Shown here in pieces: positions 1 to 8,931 of a DNA stretch of 64,000 nucleotides. The stretch is taken from positions 117,716 through 181,715 of the forward strand of contig CAYQFL010000001.1 in assembly GCA_964416905.1 (NCBI GenBank). Direction: 5' to 3'. Origin of the DNA: JASKKU01 sp964416905 (GTDB lineage: Archaea > Nanobdellota > Nanobdellia > Woesearchaeales > JASKKU01). The notes under the pieces are model-generated. The model saw only the letters and a list, made by a program, of their open reading frames with translations. It had not been told where the DNA came from and searched no databases. A program made the position numbers and the translations under genes. How positions within the stretch are numbered: the stretch's first letter is position 1; every line of letters starts with the position of its first letter.

Positions 1-156
1 AGAATCATCATCAAAATCACGCCATTCCTTGCCTAAATCAATAACCTTATCATCAATAACTAAACCGCAATCTTTACAGATAATCTCTCCTTTTTCTTTA
101 TTATAGAACAAGTTGATACTCCCGCATTCGGGACATCTTTTGATATAACCATCCAT
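1..156 (-). CDS. tfb: Transcription initiation factor B (TFB), N-terminal part, cut by window edge
   Basis: Only the first 52 codons lie in the window; the gene continues past base 1. The translation starts MDGYIKRCPECG and continues with IICKDCGLVIDDKVIDLG and EWRDFD. This is the TFIIB N-terminal zinc ribbon (C8, C11, C30, C33) followed by the start of the B-finger region. TFB recruits RNA polymerase to the TATA/TBP complex. The start is ATG at 156, with the Shine-Dalgarno sequence CAGGTGAT (complement of 161-168) just upstream. The gene diverges from the pilin-like gene at 289. It was found by reading the complement directly, because it is too short to stand out as an ORF. Confidence 0.9.
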   Translation of the reverse strand, partial: MDGYIKRCPECGSINLFYNKEKGEIICKDCGLVIDDKVIDLGKEWRDFDDDS

Positions 157-182
157 TTAAATCACCTGAGGAAAAGAGCAAA

Positions 183-216
183 CTTTATAAATAAGAGGCG
201 CGCTAAATTTATAAAG
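183..216. promoter_or_regulatory. Symmetrical pair of TATA boxes in the divergent tfb/pilin intergenic region
   Basis: CTTTATAAAT at 183-192 and ATTTATAAAG at 207-216 form a perfect 10-bp inverted repeat with a 14-bp spacer. Each arm is a good archaeal TATA box on either strand, so either could serve tfb leftward. A further TATA-like ACATAAAAAG at 258-267 sits about 26 nt before the pilin ATG at 289, which suggests a leaderless pilin mRNA. A short hairpin, GGTTTC/GAAACC (216-221/231-236), follows the repeat and could be an operator. Function is inferred from sequence only. Confidence 0.5.
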
Positions 217-288
217 GTTTCGGTTTTTTAGAAACCACTCAGGAGTTACTGCACAAACATAAAAAGCTCTTGATTTAATTTCTTTAAG

Positions 289-837
289 ATGACTCTTTCA
301 AAAAAACACTACAAAGCTCAAGCAAGCTTTGAGTTCTTTATGACTTATGGTTGGATATTTCTTGTAACCATAATAGTGATTTCTGTCTTAATTTATTCAG
401 ACATCTTCAATGTTGCTTTGTATTCCCTAAGTCAAGAATGCGAAATTTATGACCAGTTTGATTGCTTAGCCTCTGCCTGGCATGATTCTGGGAACATAAT
501 TTTATCTTTAAGAAGCATTTCTCCCGCAAATATTTATATAAAAAACATAACCTTAATACCCGAACAAACAAACCAACCTGTTAGCTTATTCAACATCTCT
601 TTTGGTGAATGCCGAAAAGATAACCAAACTGGAGAGTTTTGTGATACTGATATTTTAGCTCAAAGCACTGAATTCCCTACAGCCTCAAAAAGGATTTTTA
701 CTCTTGAACCTTTTGGAACATACTTAGAAGGTAGAAAAAACTTTAAAGCACGGATAATAATAAACTATTATTTTAATGGTAGCGATCCCAATAAGGATTT
801 AAGAACAACGATGGGCCGGTTAAAGATTTCAAGATAA
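289..837 (+). CDS. Class III signal peptide (archaeal type IV pilin-like) protein, copy 1
   Basis: This is a 182-residue secreted or surface protein. Residues 1-13 form a short basic leader, then QASFEFFMTYGW runs into one hydrophobic helix (about 21-38). Q-x-S-x-E-F is the hallmark of class III signal peptides, which an EppA/FlaK-type prepilin peptidase cuts so that the helix can pack into a pilus core. The rest is a predicted extracellular domain with four cysteines. The next gene starts 2 nt after this stop and has the same leader, so the two form a tandem operon. A type IV pilin or minor pilin is likely from the leader; the globular part is not recognised. The assembly ATPase may be the one at 24089-25534. 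Confidence 0.8.
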   Translation: MTLSKKHYKAQASFEFFMTYGWIFLVTIIVISVLIYSDIFNVALYSLSQECEIYDQFDCLASAWHDSGNIILSLRSISPANIYIKNITLIPEQTNQPVSLFNISFGECRKDNQTGEFCDTDILAQSTEFPTASKRIFTLEPFGTYLEGRKNFKARIIINYYFNGSDPNKDLRTTMGRLKISR

Positions 838-838
838 A

Positions 839-1465
839 ATGATAAGAAAAAAATCTCAGGCAAGCTTTGAATTCATGTTAACATACGGTTGGGTATTCAT
901 CTTAGTTCTAGGAGTGATTGCTGCGTTATTAAGATACAACATAATCAGCTCAGACCTTACCAGCTTAAAGACAGAAACCTGCAAGATTTACTCATCAATG
1001 AACTGCTTGGGCGCAGTTTGGCACAATGATGGTAGCTTAGAGATGGCCATAGCAAACGATGCGCAAACACAGTTACAAATCCATAACATAACTATAAAAG
1101 ACAAGCTAAACAGGTTTAATCTGTTCTGGTCCTGGGAACCAAATAATGATGCGCATTATCCCTGTGACCCAACTAAGACTAACTCTGGCTGTACTACAAG
1201 TTCTGGAGAGTATTGTGGATATATACCCAAAGAAACAACAACTATATATGAGCCTGGGGGTCCAATGGTAATAGTCCCAGAATTATGCACGGCAAACTTA
1301 ACAAAAAACTCCATTTTAAAATTCACCTTGACAAACACAAGCCCTGTAGATGACATTAACGAATTCGAAGGAGATATTGAAATAACATACACTTTTCTAG
1401 GTTCAAATTTGACAACTGAAACCCATATAGCCAAAGGTTACATCTACACCAAGAAAGTAGATTAA
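839..1465 (+). CDS. Class III signal peptide (archaeal type IV pilin-like) protein, copy 2
   Basis: This 208-residue paralogue of the preceding gene has the leader MIRKKSQASFEFMLTYGW and then a hydrophobic helix (about 18-35). The two proteins also share the C-x-I-Y-x(5-6)-C-L-A/G-x-x-W-H pattern after the helix (CEIYDQFDCLASAWH versus CKIYSSMNCLGAVWH), so they are homologous beyond the leader. The ATG lies 1 nt after the upstream stop, which implies translational coupling. A cysteine-rich insertion (about residues 112-150) is absent from copy 1. It is likely a pilin or pilin-like subunit placed outside the membrane; which filament it belongs to cannot be told from the sequence. Confidence 0.8.
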   Translation: MIRKKSQASFEFMLTYGWVFILVLGVIAALLRYNIISSDLTSLKTETCKIYSSMNCLGAVWHNDGSLEMAIANDAQTQLQIHNITIKDKLNRFNLFWSWEPNNDAHYPCDPTKTNSGCTTSSGEYCGYIPKETTTIYEPGGPMVIVPELCTANLTKNSILKFTLTNTSPVDDINEFEGDIEITYTFLGSNLTTETHIAKGYIYTKKVD

Positions 1466-1508
1466 ACTTTAGATAAGATTTTTAAAATAACAAAGGATTC
1501 TAGAACTT

Positions 1509-2222
1509 ATGAAAAAACCTCGCGAGAAATTCAAGACATACAACGATGTTTTTGACATTTTCACTTTAAGGAATCTCAACAAGATATTTGAGACATTGCA
1601 ATTAAGAGAACCAAAAGTAATCCCGATTTCTATAGGAAAAGAAGCGAATGTCTTCAAACTTGAAGAGGATGAAAAAGTTTTTGCTCTTAAGATTTACAGG
1701 TTAGAAACCTGTGATTTTAACCAGATGGAGTTTTATCTAAGAAACGACAACAGAATAGCTATAAAAACAAAAAAACGGCGAGAGATAATCTTTTATTGGG
1801 CTAAACGCGAGTTCTTAAACCTTCAAAAAGTCAAAGAACTGAACATTAATGCTCCACTGCCTTTTGCGCAAAAGAACAACATTTTAATTATGAGCTTCAT
1901 AGGAGACGAATGGTCTGCGCCTAAGCTAAAGGATTATGCTTTTGAAAACCATGAGGAGTTGAATCAAATATTCACAAAAACATTTGAATTCATTTTGAAA
2001 TTAAAAAACAACAACCTTGTTCACGGAGACTTATCAGAATACAACATCTTAATAAAAGACTGTGAACCTTATTTTATAGATTTCTCTCACGCAACACCTT
2101 TGAACACTAGTTTAGGCATGGAACTTTTGAAAAGAGACCTAAAAAACATCGCGAAATTCTTCCTGAAAGCAGGCATTTCTAAAGAAGAAATAGATAAAAA
2201 AATAAATCAAATTTTAAACTAA
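1509..2222 (+). CDS. rio1: RIO1-family atypical serine protein kinase
   Basis: This 237-residue kinase has RIO-type signatures: the nucleotide-loop motif IGKEANVF (about 42-49), the catalytic loop LVHGDLSEYNIL (about 170-181) with the catalytic Asp and Asn, and the metal-binding FIDFSHA (about 189-195). RIO1 proteins act as ATPase/kinases in late maturation of the small ribosomal subunit and occur in essentially all archaea. The length matches the archaeal RIO1 core without extensions. Its last 9 nt overlap the convergent KaiC-like gene, so the two mRNAs share antisense 3' ends. Confidence 0.9.
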   Translation: MKKPREKFKTYNDVFDIFTLRNLNKIFETLQLREPKVIPISIGKEANVFKLEEDEKVFALKIYRLETCDFNQMEFYLRNDNRIAIKTKKRREIIFYWAKREFLNLQKVKELNINAPLPFAQKNNILIMSFIGDEWSAPKLKDYAFENHEELNQIFTKTFEFILKLKNNNLVHGDLSEYNILIKDCEPYFIDFSHATPLNTSLGMELLKRDLKNIAKFFLKAGISKEEIDKKINQILN

Positions 2223-3029
2223 CGGCGCTTTACCACCATACATCGCTTTAAACTTGCCATTCGAGAAGTAAAGCGTATACATATTCAAATCTACATCTGT
2301 TGCTCTCATCTTAATTACTTGTATAGACCTAATAACTTTCCTGTATTGCTCAGTTCTCTCTAAGTAGATTATACCGTCAGATAAATAATCTTCAACACCA
2401 TATTCACTAAACCTAGATTTATCCAAAGGCATCTCAGAAATCAAGAAAGAAGTTATCTGCGAATCTCTAAAAAACTCAAATATATGGAATAACTCTAATC
2501 TAGGGTTTTCAAACCTACTTAATATGTATAAAGCTGACAACGAGTCTAGAGCAATAATGTCTAGCTTTGCTTCGTTTTTAAACCTTCGAATAATGTTCTT
2601 AATAACATTAATCCAATCACCCTGCTCACCAATCTTTGTATCCTTAATCTGCTTTCTCAACGCGCCTAAATCAACAATAACAAAATTGCCGCCTTTTGAT
2701 ACCTTGATCTCTTTAATTTTATCATCCAGATTATTTATATCATGGATAATCACTGTATTAACCTTAGACATATCAAAATCAAGGTTCACTGCGTGGTTTA
2801 TCAAAGACCAATAAGACTGTTCCAATGAAAAATAGATTGTTGTCTTATTCTCGTGCAGAACGTTGTTATAAAGTATGCTGAAAGATAGAGATGATTTCAT
2901 ACTACCTGAGGTACCTGCAACTAACACAACACTACCTTCAGGAATACCATTCTGCATGACTTCATCCAGACCTTCAACATAAGTTCTAATTCTTTTAATT
3001 TCATCTTTATTAGATAATATATTAACCAT
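2214..3029 (-). CDS. KaiC-like RecA-superfamily ATPase
   Basis: This 271-residue protein has a single RecA/KaiC domain. The Walker A is GTSGSMKSS (39-47), in which Met replaces the usual Gly before the Lys. A Walker B-like strand DIIALDSLSA lies near 155-164, and the C-terminal strand pattern RSIQVIKMRATDVD is KaiC-like. Such single-domain archaeal KaiC homologues act as ATP-driven switches; FlaH/ArlH of the archaellum is a relative. There is no archaellum gene beside it. The gene directly follows the beta-propeller gene on the same strand with 3 nt between them, so the two are probably cotranslated. Its specific role is unknown. Confidence 0.85.
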   Translation of the reverse strand: MVNILSNKDEIKRIRTYVEGLDEVMQNGIPEGSVVLVAGTSGSMKSSLSFSILYNNVLHENKTTIYFSLEQSYWSLINHAVNLDFDMSKVNTVIIHDINNLDDKIKEIKVSKGGNFVIVDLGALRKQIKDTKIGEQGDWINVIKNIIRRFKNEAKLDIIALDSLSALYILSRFENPRLELFHIFEFFRDSQITSFLISEMPLDKSRFSEYGVEDYLSDGIIYLERTEQYRKVIRSIQVIKMRATDVDLNMYTLYFSNGKFKAMYGGKAPLV

Positions 3030-3032
3030 GGT

Positions 3033-4310
3033 TTACACCTCTTTTAACGATAAATTATCAACTTTACCTTGTTTTATTCCAATCAAAAGATATTTTTTAT
3101 TATCTTTATCAACAAACAAATGGGTACCTACAATCAAACCATCTAAAGAATATTTGTAAAGCAGTTTTCCCTTATTCTGAGCAGAAGTCTGTGAAAGGTC
3201 TCCATCTCCCATCTGGGATGTTATTGATGAAATACCCGGAACATAATTAACAACAAAAGAACCTGAGGAATCTAAAACATACAGCGAATAATCTAAAGAA
3301 CCAACAACAATCTCAGGTTTCCCATCATCATCTAAATCTGTAATAATTGGTGTAGAAACCACCCAGAAATCAGTTTCGAAATCCCATAATAGATTTCCTT
3401 TATAATCCAGCGCATAAACTTTGTTATCACAAGAACCAAAAACAATCTCCATGAACCCGTCTTTGTTTATATCTCCAACTGCTGGAGAAGCAACAATCCT
3501 TCCATTAGTCTTAAACTTCCAGAACAAATCTCCATGAGAATTTAAACAGTAAAGATTCTTGTCATATGAGCCAAAGATGATGAATTTCTCTTTAGAATTA
3601 GTAATATGTTCAACTACTGGTCTACATGTTATTTTATCGTTAGTTTTAAAATCCCACTTGAAAACGCCATTTTTGTCAACAGCAATTAATCTACCATCAT
3701 TGGCACCAAAAACAATCAGGTTGCCCTCGAAACTATCTAAAAGTTGTGGAGATGATTCAACAGGCGACCTAACATAATATCTCCATAAGACTTGACCAGT
3801 GTAATCTACGCAATACAAATAACCTGCAGTGGTTCCAAAGATGATCTCATCAAAATCATCGTTATTGATATCAGTGATTAGGAAATCTGACATGATTTTA
3901 CCATCAACCTTAAGCTTCCAAACAACTTTGCCATCAGAACTTAATACAAAAACTGTACCGCTCTCAGATCCAAAGATAATCTCTTTAGAACCGTCCTTAT
4001 TTATATCTTTTATAATGGGTTTTGTATAAATTGTGTACGATGATGATTCGTCCATAAACAAAGATTCTAGTTTTCCTAATTTTTCCTTCAAATCAAAGAG
4101 CCATTTAACCTTTGATTGGTCATTTATAACAAAAAGTTTGCCATCTTTAGTTCCAAAGACAACAACCATCTCGCTAGATTTAGGATCCAGATTTGCTACA
4201 ACAGGACCTACAGACAAATCTGAAGGAGAAGTGAATTCCCAGACTTTTACAAAATTAAATTTTTTCTTTCGTTTGTTCAAGAGATTACCGAATAGAGCCA
4301 TAAGTTTCAA
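3033..4310 (-). CDS. Cytoplasmic PQQ/FG-GAP-type beta-propeller protein
   Basis: This 425-residue protein is built from about seven repeats of roughly 45-50 residues. The consensus is DINxDGxxEIxFGxxxGxxxxxxxxGxxxW; examples are DINKDGSKEIIFGSESG, DINNDDFDEIIFGTTAG and DLDDDGKPEIVVGSLDY. The D-x-N/D-x-D-G loops resemble calcium-binding FG-GAP/EF-hand-like loops, while the xxGxxxW pattern is that of PQQ-like propeller blades. Relatives are often exported, but here the N-terminus (MKLMALFGNLLNKRKKKF) is basic and lacks a signal peptide, so the protein is probably intracellular. It sits directly upstream of the KaiC-like ATPase, which suggests a propeller scaffold for that ATPase. This is inference. 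Confidence 0.75.
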   Translation of the reverse strand: MKLMALFGNLLNKRKKKFNFVKVWEFTSPSDLSVGPVVANLDPKSSEMVVVFGTKDGKLFVINDQSKVKWLFDLKEKLGKLESLFMDESSSYTIYTKPIIKDINKDGSKEIIFGSESGTVFVLSSDGKVVWKLKVDGKIMSDFLITDINNDDFDEIIFGTTAGYLYCVDYTGQVLWRYYVRSPVESSPQLLDSFEGNLIVFGANDGRLIAVDKNGVFKWDFKTNDKITCRPVVEHITNSKEKFIIFGSYDKNLYCLNSHGDLFWKFKTNGRIVASPAVGDINKDGFMEIVFGSCDNKVYALDYKGNLLWDFETDFWVVSTPIITDLDDDGKPEIVVGSLDYSLYVLDSSGSFVVNYVPGISSITSQMGDGDLSQTSAQNKGKLLYKYSLDGLIVGTHLFVDKDNKKYLLIGIKQGKVDNLSLKEV

Positions 4311-4354
4311 AACTCACTACAATATATTTAAGGTTTTTTAACTCCTAGAAAGTT

Positions 4355-7300
4355 TTAACTCAACTCTCCTTGGAAGATTATGTTTGAGGTTTTAGTTCCC
4401 GAAGGTTCATCTGGCGGAACAGTAACTAAAATATCCAAATAAGCTTCATCAGAGCTATCATGATAATCCAAATCTGCAATGACCTTCTTAAGATAGCTAG
4501 CCAGATTAATCCAATCAATTGCTGAACCTGAAATGTTTATTGAATTAGCTTCTAAATTTCTAGTTTTAATTCTAAATGCATCGGTGTCTAAAGCTGCTCG
4601 TTGGAATAATTGTGTCGCATTGGCTTTTATATCCACCTTAACATTTCCATTATTTCTTATAGAAAATGGCTGCGGACTACCTGATGTCGTATTATAACTT
4701 TTGCCGACCTCCAAATTACCAAAAGATATCAAATCATTAATCAAACTAATGTTTATCAATGCCTCAATGCTAAATGTTCCTAAATCAGAAGAAGCACTAT
4801 AATTCTCTCCATCATAAGCGCTGACATTCCAGTTATAAACTGCTATGTCAAGTTCTTGTAAAGGTGTATAACTCAATGTTGTCAATCCTGTTTCATGAAT
4901 ATTTGTTCCGGGACAATATTCAGAATTAACTGTGTTACATTGGTCGAAAGTAACATCCAAGTTATAAGTTATGCTATCACCATCATCATCTTCAACAGGA
5001 GACCATTGGAATTGCGGCTGCCTGTTTGTCAAGATATCATTCATACCTGGATAAATTAAGCCTGGTTTTGTTGGCGGTGTATTCTGAACCTCAATTTGAG
5101 CTGAGGATTTTGTAAGCGAATCTCCGTAACCATCATTAACAGTGACATCACAGCTGTAATTGTGATGCTTTGAAGTCATTGTGTAATCTAAAACAAACGG
5201 TTGATGATGATTTAATCCAGCTTCGTAATTTTCTTTAACTTGCTCAGATGTTAAAGCGATGTTGTAGATTTGAAAATCATCAATTCTTCCAACAAAGAAC
5301 TGAGATAAAGAATCATGTGTACCAATATATGCAACATTTGTTGCACCATCATCAACAGCACCTGATTGAGCAACCGAATTAGAATTGCTGTTCACGAAAA
5401 GGTTTATGCTAGTACCATTATAAACTCCAACAACATAGCTCCAGGAGTCTAAAGTAACCGGCAAGCTCACCGATTTCCAACTACCGCCATCATTAGTAGT
5501 ATCCACATAAAAATACACTCTTCCAGAATTTATATACATACCGTAAGTTCCTGAAGCTCTCTGAAATATTCTCCTGCTATTTGCATCTGAAACCGTTGGA
5601 TAAATCCAAGCAGCTACAGAAAAGGTATCTATGTCAAAATCTCCGCCAGCAGTTGTTGGAATAGATATATAATCATTCCCATCAAACTCATAACAACCAC
5701 CAACCATACAATTATTCCCATTCTTGTATGTTGGCGCATTATTTGAATTTCCGCCGCCCAAAGTTCCATTATTGCTATAAGAAGAATAATCTCTAACTTT
5801 ACCAGCAGAAACACTGCTAACATTAGAATCGAAAGGCATATTTAACACAAGCAAAGAACCTCCATCCTTATACCAATTAACAATATAAGTCAGGTTATCG
5901 CCATCAACATCGCTTGCGTTAACAGGAGTACAAGTAATGTCATTCTTTGTATAAGCTACTCCGTTATAAAGTTCTTGAACCTCTTTTGAAGTAAGAGTTC
6001 TATTGAATATCATTACTTCATCAACACTTCCATTAAGATAATATGTTGAAGAAGAACCAAATCTGCCGATTCTTCTATATGAGAAAGAATTAATTAAATT
6101 CCCGGTTACAGAAAGATTCCCAACATCAACTCCGTCAATAAAACTACGTTTGTTTGTTCCATTAAATGTAAAACCTATGAAATGCCAATCACCGTCCGTT
6201 AATCCAGAACCATGATTGGAAACAAATCTACCATTACTTGTTGTCACTCCAGTCCTTACCTCGCCAGTTGTTGGAACGCTTATTTCTAATTCCTGACCAC
6301 CTAACACTATATGATAACCGCCAGGTGGAGCTCCTTCAGCCTTAAACCATGCAAATGCAGAAACTTGATTACTATATCCTAAATCTGCAGGCAAATCTAT
6401 GTAATCATTACCATCAAAATCAAATGCTCCTGCTGAATAGCCTAACAAAGTGTTAGTGGCACCATAATTTGTACCATCATTGTTGTAAGTTGAGTCATCA
6501 TTAACATTATCATCCAAAGTCCAATATCCTACCAGATCATCAGTTACTTTCGCATGCAAGAAAATCCTTGGAGTATCATGAGTAGGCAAATGGTCCCATC
6601 TTGCATTAAAACAAATAAATCCGTTTTGAACGGTTCCTGTAGGAACGCAAGAGTTACTTGAATTAACACAATCTGAGGCATCATCGCAGCACGCAGCATA
6701 ATAGTTTGAATCCATCGAACTATTTACAAGATACTCGCCTGAATCATCGCCACAACACTCCAACTCATTGCCGGCAGAATACTCACCAAAAGAGGAAGTT
6801 TCTCCACCATTTATCCAAGTTAAAGCAACACAATTCCCGTTTGTCGTTGTACAATAACTTTCACCTTCATCCCTATCATGAGAAATGCAACCATAATCAC
6901 AATACAAATCAGAATTTTGTCTGCAAGTCATGGGCTCAATATCATCACAATCCTCTCCGCCAGGACCTGCACAATCGTACTGACAAAGACTTGTATTCAC
7001 TGATGAACAAACAAAGTTTCCTGGAGACCCTGCACATTCTGAACAGTTAAAACAATAGTGTGGGTCAATATCTAAACCATATAAAGGCTCAGTAGTACCA
7101 TCTTCAGCATCACAGTATCCTTGAGAACAATTCGCGTTATAATCACATCCAGCACAACCTAATGGCAATCCGTCCTGCCAATAAGCAGGATCCCCATCAG
7201 CATCACAAAACCAGCCTGAAGAATCCGCTTCGGAACAATCAGCAACATCTGTTTCAAACCCCAAATTAACATTATTGTTACAATCATACAATTCTCCATT

Positions 7301-8383
7301 CCAGCAGAACAAATATTGATATGAAGAACCGTGTAAAATAACCTGGCCATCGTAACAACAACTGTTACCTGCTCCGGGATTCTCAAAATCATCATTTGTG
7401 CCATCATCACCACAGCATTGGTCTACTCCAGAAAGCCAGATGTAAGCAGTACATCCCCTAGAAGACTCTTCACAATAAGTACTGCTTTCATCTCTATCAT
7501 GATTAGTTGCCTCGCACCCTGATGTAGCATTACAGGCAACATCTGTCACATAAGTTGAATCATCAACACAACACCAGGTCCAACCATTTGCACAAGAAAG
7601 CTGGCAACTGGTGCTGTTAGCATAAGAACCATCATTACAAACCGCATCACCATAATAACAAGTTTGATTATCTACGTAACCCCATCCATAAACGCTTGCA
7701 TTAGAACCGTTCTGTGCACTATTAACATTACAGATAATATCACCATAATAACAATTTCTAACACTGCCAGAACCTAACAAAACACCATTACCTATCAAAG
7801 TTATATTTGTAACAAAAGAACCATCTAAACACCTTTCACATTGCACATAAGTACTAGTACTTAAACTTGAGTTATAATAATAAGAATCGTCATCAAGCGC
7901 ATCATCGCCACAACATTGTGTTCCAGAAACAACTCCATCCATCCAAGTATACTCACAACCAGTTGCTGTACAATAACTTTCCTGCAAATCAGGATCTTTC
8001 CAGGTTCCCTGATCACAATAAAGGACATCTCCTAAAAACAAACCGCAAACGCCGTCAGGTGAACAAACATCAAACAACTCAAAAAAACCTATGTTTGCTT
8101 CAAGCGATGTCCCGAAAGCTAAAGCACCCGGCTGAAAAACCGTTAAAAGAAATCTCGCTTTAGTTGTTGCTGAATCCAAGTTAGAGCCTTGCAAACCCAA
8201 GGTTGTACTTTTAACATTAACATTCGTGCCTTGAGCTACAAACGCAAAAACAACATTGTTATTGATTAAAAAAACAAAAAACACAAGCAAAATAAGAAAT
8301 AGAACGAAAAACAAATAAAGATGGGATTTTCTCTTACGGATTCTAAAATCTCCAAACAAAAAATTTTGGACGCCAAATCTCAT
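4355..8383 (-). CDS. Giant cysteine-rich surface protein with two LamG domains
   Basis: This 1342-residue exported protein has a basic N-terminus and a hydrophobic segment (about 23-47) ending in a possible signal-peptidase site after VVFA. Residues ~110-600 are very cysteine-rich, with recurring CCGDD motifs and acidic stretches typical of disulphide-bonded repeats. Two LamG/concanavalin-like domains follow, at about 612-807 (GYWTLDD, AFDFDGNDYI) and 848-1055 (YEFDGNDYISIP). An Ig/fibronectin-like segment covers about 1105-1200, and the C-terminal ~140 residues have no membrane anchor. LamG folds bind glycans or other surface ligands, so adhesion to cells is plausible. It is followed downstream by the propeller gene after a 44-nt gap, and a small membrane protein lies upstream. 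Confidence 0.75.
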   Translation of the reverse strand: MRFGVQNFLFGDFRIRKRKSHLYLFFVLFLILLVFFVFLINNNVVFAFVAQGTNVNVKSTTLGLQGSNLDSATTKARFLLTVFQPGALAFGTSLEANIGFFELFDVCSPDGVCGLFLGDVLYCDQGTWKDPDLQESYCTATGCEYTWMDGVVSGTQCCGDDALDDDSYYYNSSLSTSTYVQCERCLDGSFVTNITLIGNGVLLGSGSVRNCYYGDIICNVNSAQNGSNASVYGWGYVDNQTCYYGDAVCNDGSYANSTSCQLSCANGWTWCCVDDSTYVTDVACNATSGCEATNHDRDESSTYCEESSRGCTAYIWLSGVDQCCGDDGTNDDFENPGAGNSCCYDGQVILHGSSYQYLFCWNGELYDCNNNVNLGFETDVADCSEADSSGWFCDADGDPAYWQDGLPLGCAGCDYNANCSQGYCDAEDGTTEPLYGLDIDPHYCFNCSECAGSPGNFVCSSVNTSLCQYDCAGPGGEDCDDIEPMTCRQNSDLYCDYGCISHDRDEGESYCTTTNGNCVALTWINGGETSSFGEYSAGNELECCGDDSGEYLVNSSMDSNYYAACCDDASDCVNSSNSCVPTGTVQNGFICFNARWDHLPTHDTPRIFLHAKVTDDLVGYWTLDDNVNDDSTYNNDGTNYGATNTLLGYSAGAFDFDGNDYIDLPADLGYSNQVSAFAWFKAEGAPPGGYHIVLGGQELEISVPTTGEVRTGVTTSNGRFVSNHGSGLTDGDWHFIGFTFNGTNKRSFIDGVDVGNLSVTGNLINSFSYRRIGRFGSSSTYYLNGSVDEVMIFNRTLTSKEVQELYNGVAYTKNDITCTPVNASDVDGDNLTYIVNWYKDGGSLLVLNMPFDSNVSSVSAGKVRDYSSYSNNGTLGGGNSNNAPTYKNGNNCMVGGCYEFDGNDYISIPTTAGGDFDIDTFSVAAWIYPTVSDANSRRIFQRASGTYGMYINSGRVYFYVDTTNDGGSWKSVSLPVTLDSWSYVVGVYNGTSINLFVNSNSNSVAQSGAVDDGATNVAYIGTHDSLSQFFVGRIDDFQIYNIALTSEQVKENYEAGLNHHQPFVLDYTMTSKHHNYSCDVTVNDGYGDSLTKSSAQIEVQNTPPTKPGLIYPGMNDILTNRQPQFQWSPVEDDDGDSITYNLDVTFDQCNTVNSEYCPGTNIHETGLTTLSYTPLQELDIAVYNWNVSAYDGENYSASSDLGTFSIEALINISLINDLISFGNLEVGKSYNTTSGSPQPFSIRNNGNVKVDIKANATQLFQRAALDTDAFRIKTRNLEANSINISGSAIDWINLASYLKKVIADLDYHDSSDEAYLDILVTVPPDEPSGTKTSNIIFQGELS

Positions 8384-8408
8384 TTCTCATTCTTAAAAGT
8401 TTTTATAT

Positions 8409-8846
8409 CTACTGTTGATTTGTTACACAAGCTACATCGATTATATTGACTGTATAGTTCTCATAATATAAAGGTACAATGCTACAGTTTTGAGTTCTAT
8501 TCATAATTGATACAATTGCATAAGTAAACCCGTTGTTCAACCCTAACTGATAATAAGGCAACACACAATTTGCGTCAATTATATTCAAGGTCTCGTTTCC
8601 CGAACTTATATTATAAACACTACAATTCAAAATTCCCTGTTTAACTTCATCAAAATAATCCGAAACTTGTTGACCTTCCATAGATGTTTTATTACTTCCT
8701 AAAAATATGTAAATTAAAAGTCCCACGATGATGACCACTAGAACCAGCTCAAACATCTGTCTTGCTAGAAGATTATTTGGCTGAGCAGAACGCTTAGATT
8801 TTGAAACCTTGGCTTTTGTTTTACTTTTTCCTTTTTTTTGTACCAT
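8409..8846 (-). CDS. Small single-pass membrane protein with N-glycosylation-type sequons
   Basis: This 145-residue protein is not recognised. The first ~30 residues are Lys/Ser-rich, followed by one transmembrane helix LVLVVIIVGLLIYIFLG (about 34-50) and an extracytoplasmic domain with four cysteines and several N-x-S/T sites. The start used is ATG 8846, preceded by GAGGTGGGG; an in-frame TTG five codons upstream overlaps that ribosome binding site and is less likely. The topology resembles a pilin or anchored subunit, but no QXSXEF leader is present. It lies 25 nt upstream of the LamG giant on the same strand, so the two are probably cotranscribed and may act together. Confidence 0.7.
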   Translation of the reverse strand: MVQKKGKSKTKAKVSKSKRSAQPNNLLARQMFELVLVVIIVGLLIYIFLGSNKTSMEGQQVSDYFDEVKQGILNCSVYNISSGNETLNIIDANCVLPYYQLGLNNGFTYAIVSIMNRTQNCSIVPLYYENYTVNIIDVACVTNQQ

Positions 8847-8931
8847 TAAACCCCACCTCAAAAAACATTACTATTTTAAAGCCTTTATAAAATTTTCCCC
8901 GCTAAAGATATAGTGCTTTTTGCAGGATTCA

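Noticed and set aside
2214..3029. KaiC-like ATPase as archaellum protein ArlH
   Set aside because: No other archaellum gene lies beside it and its partner is a propeller protein, so a general KaiC-like call is safer.
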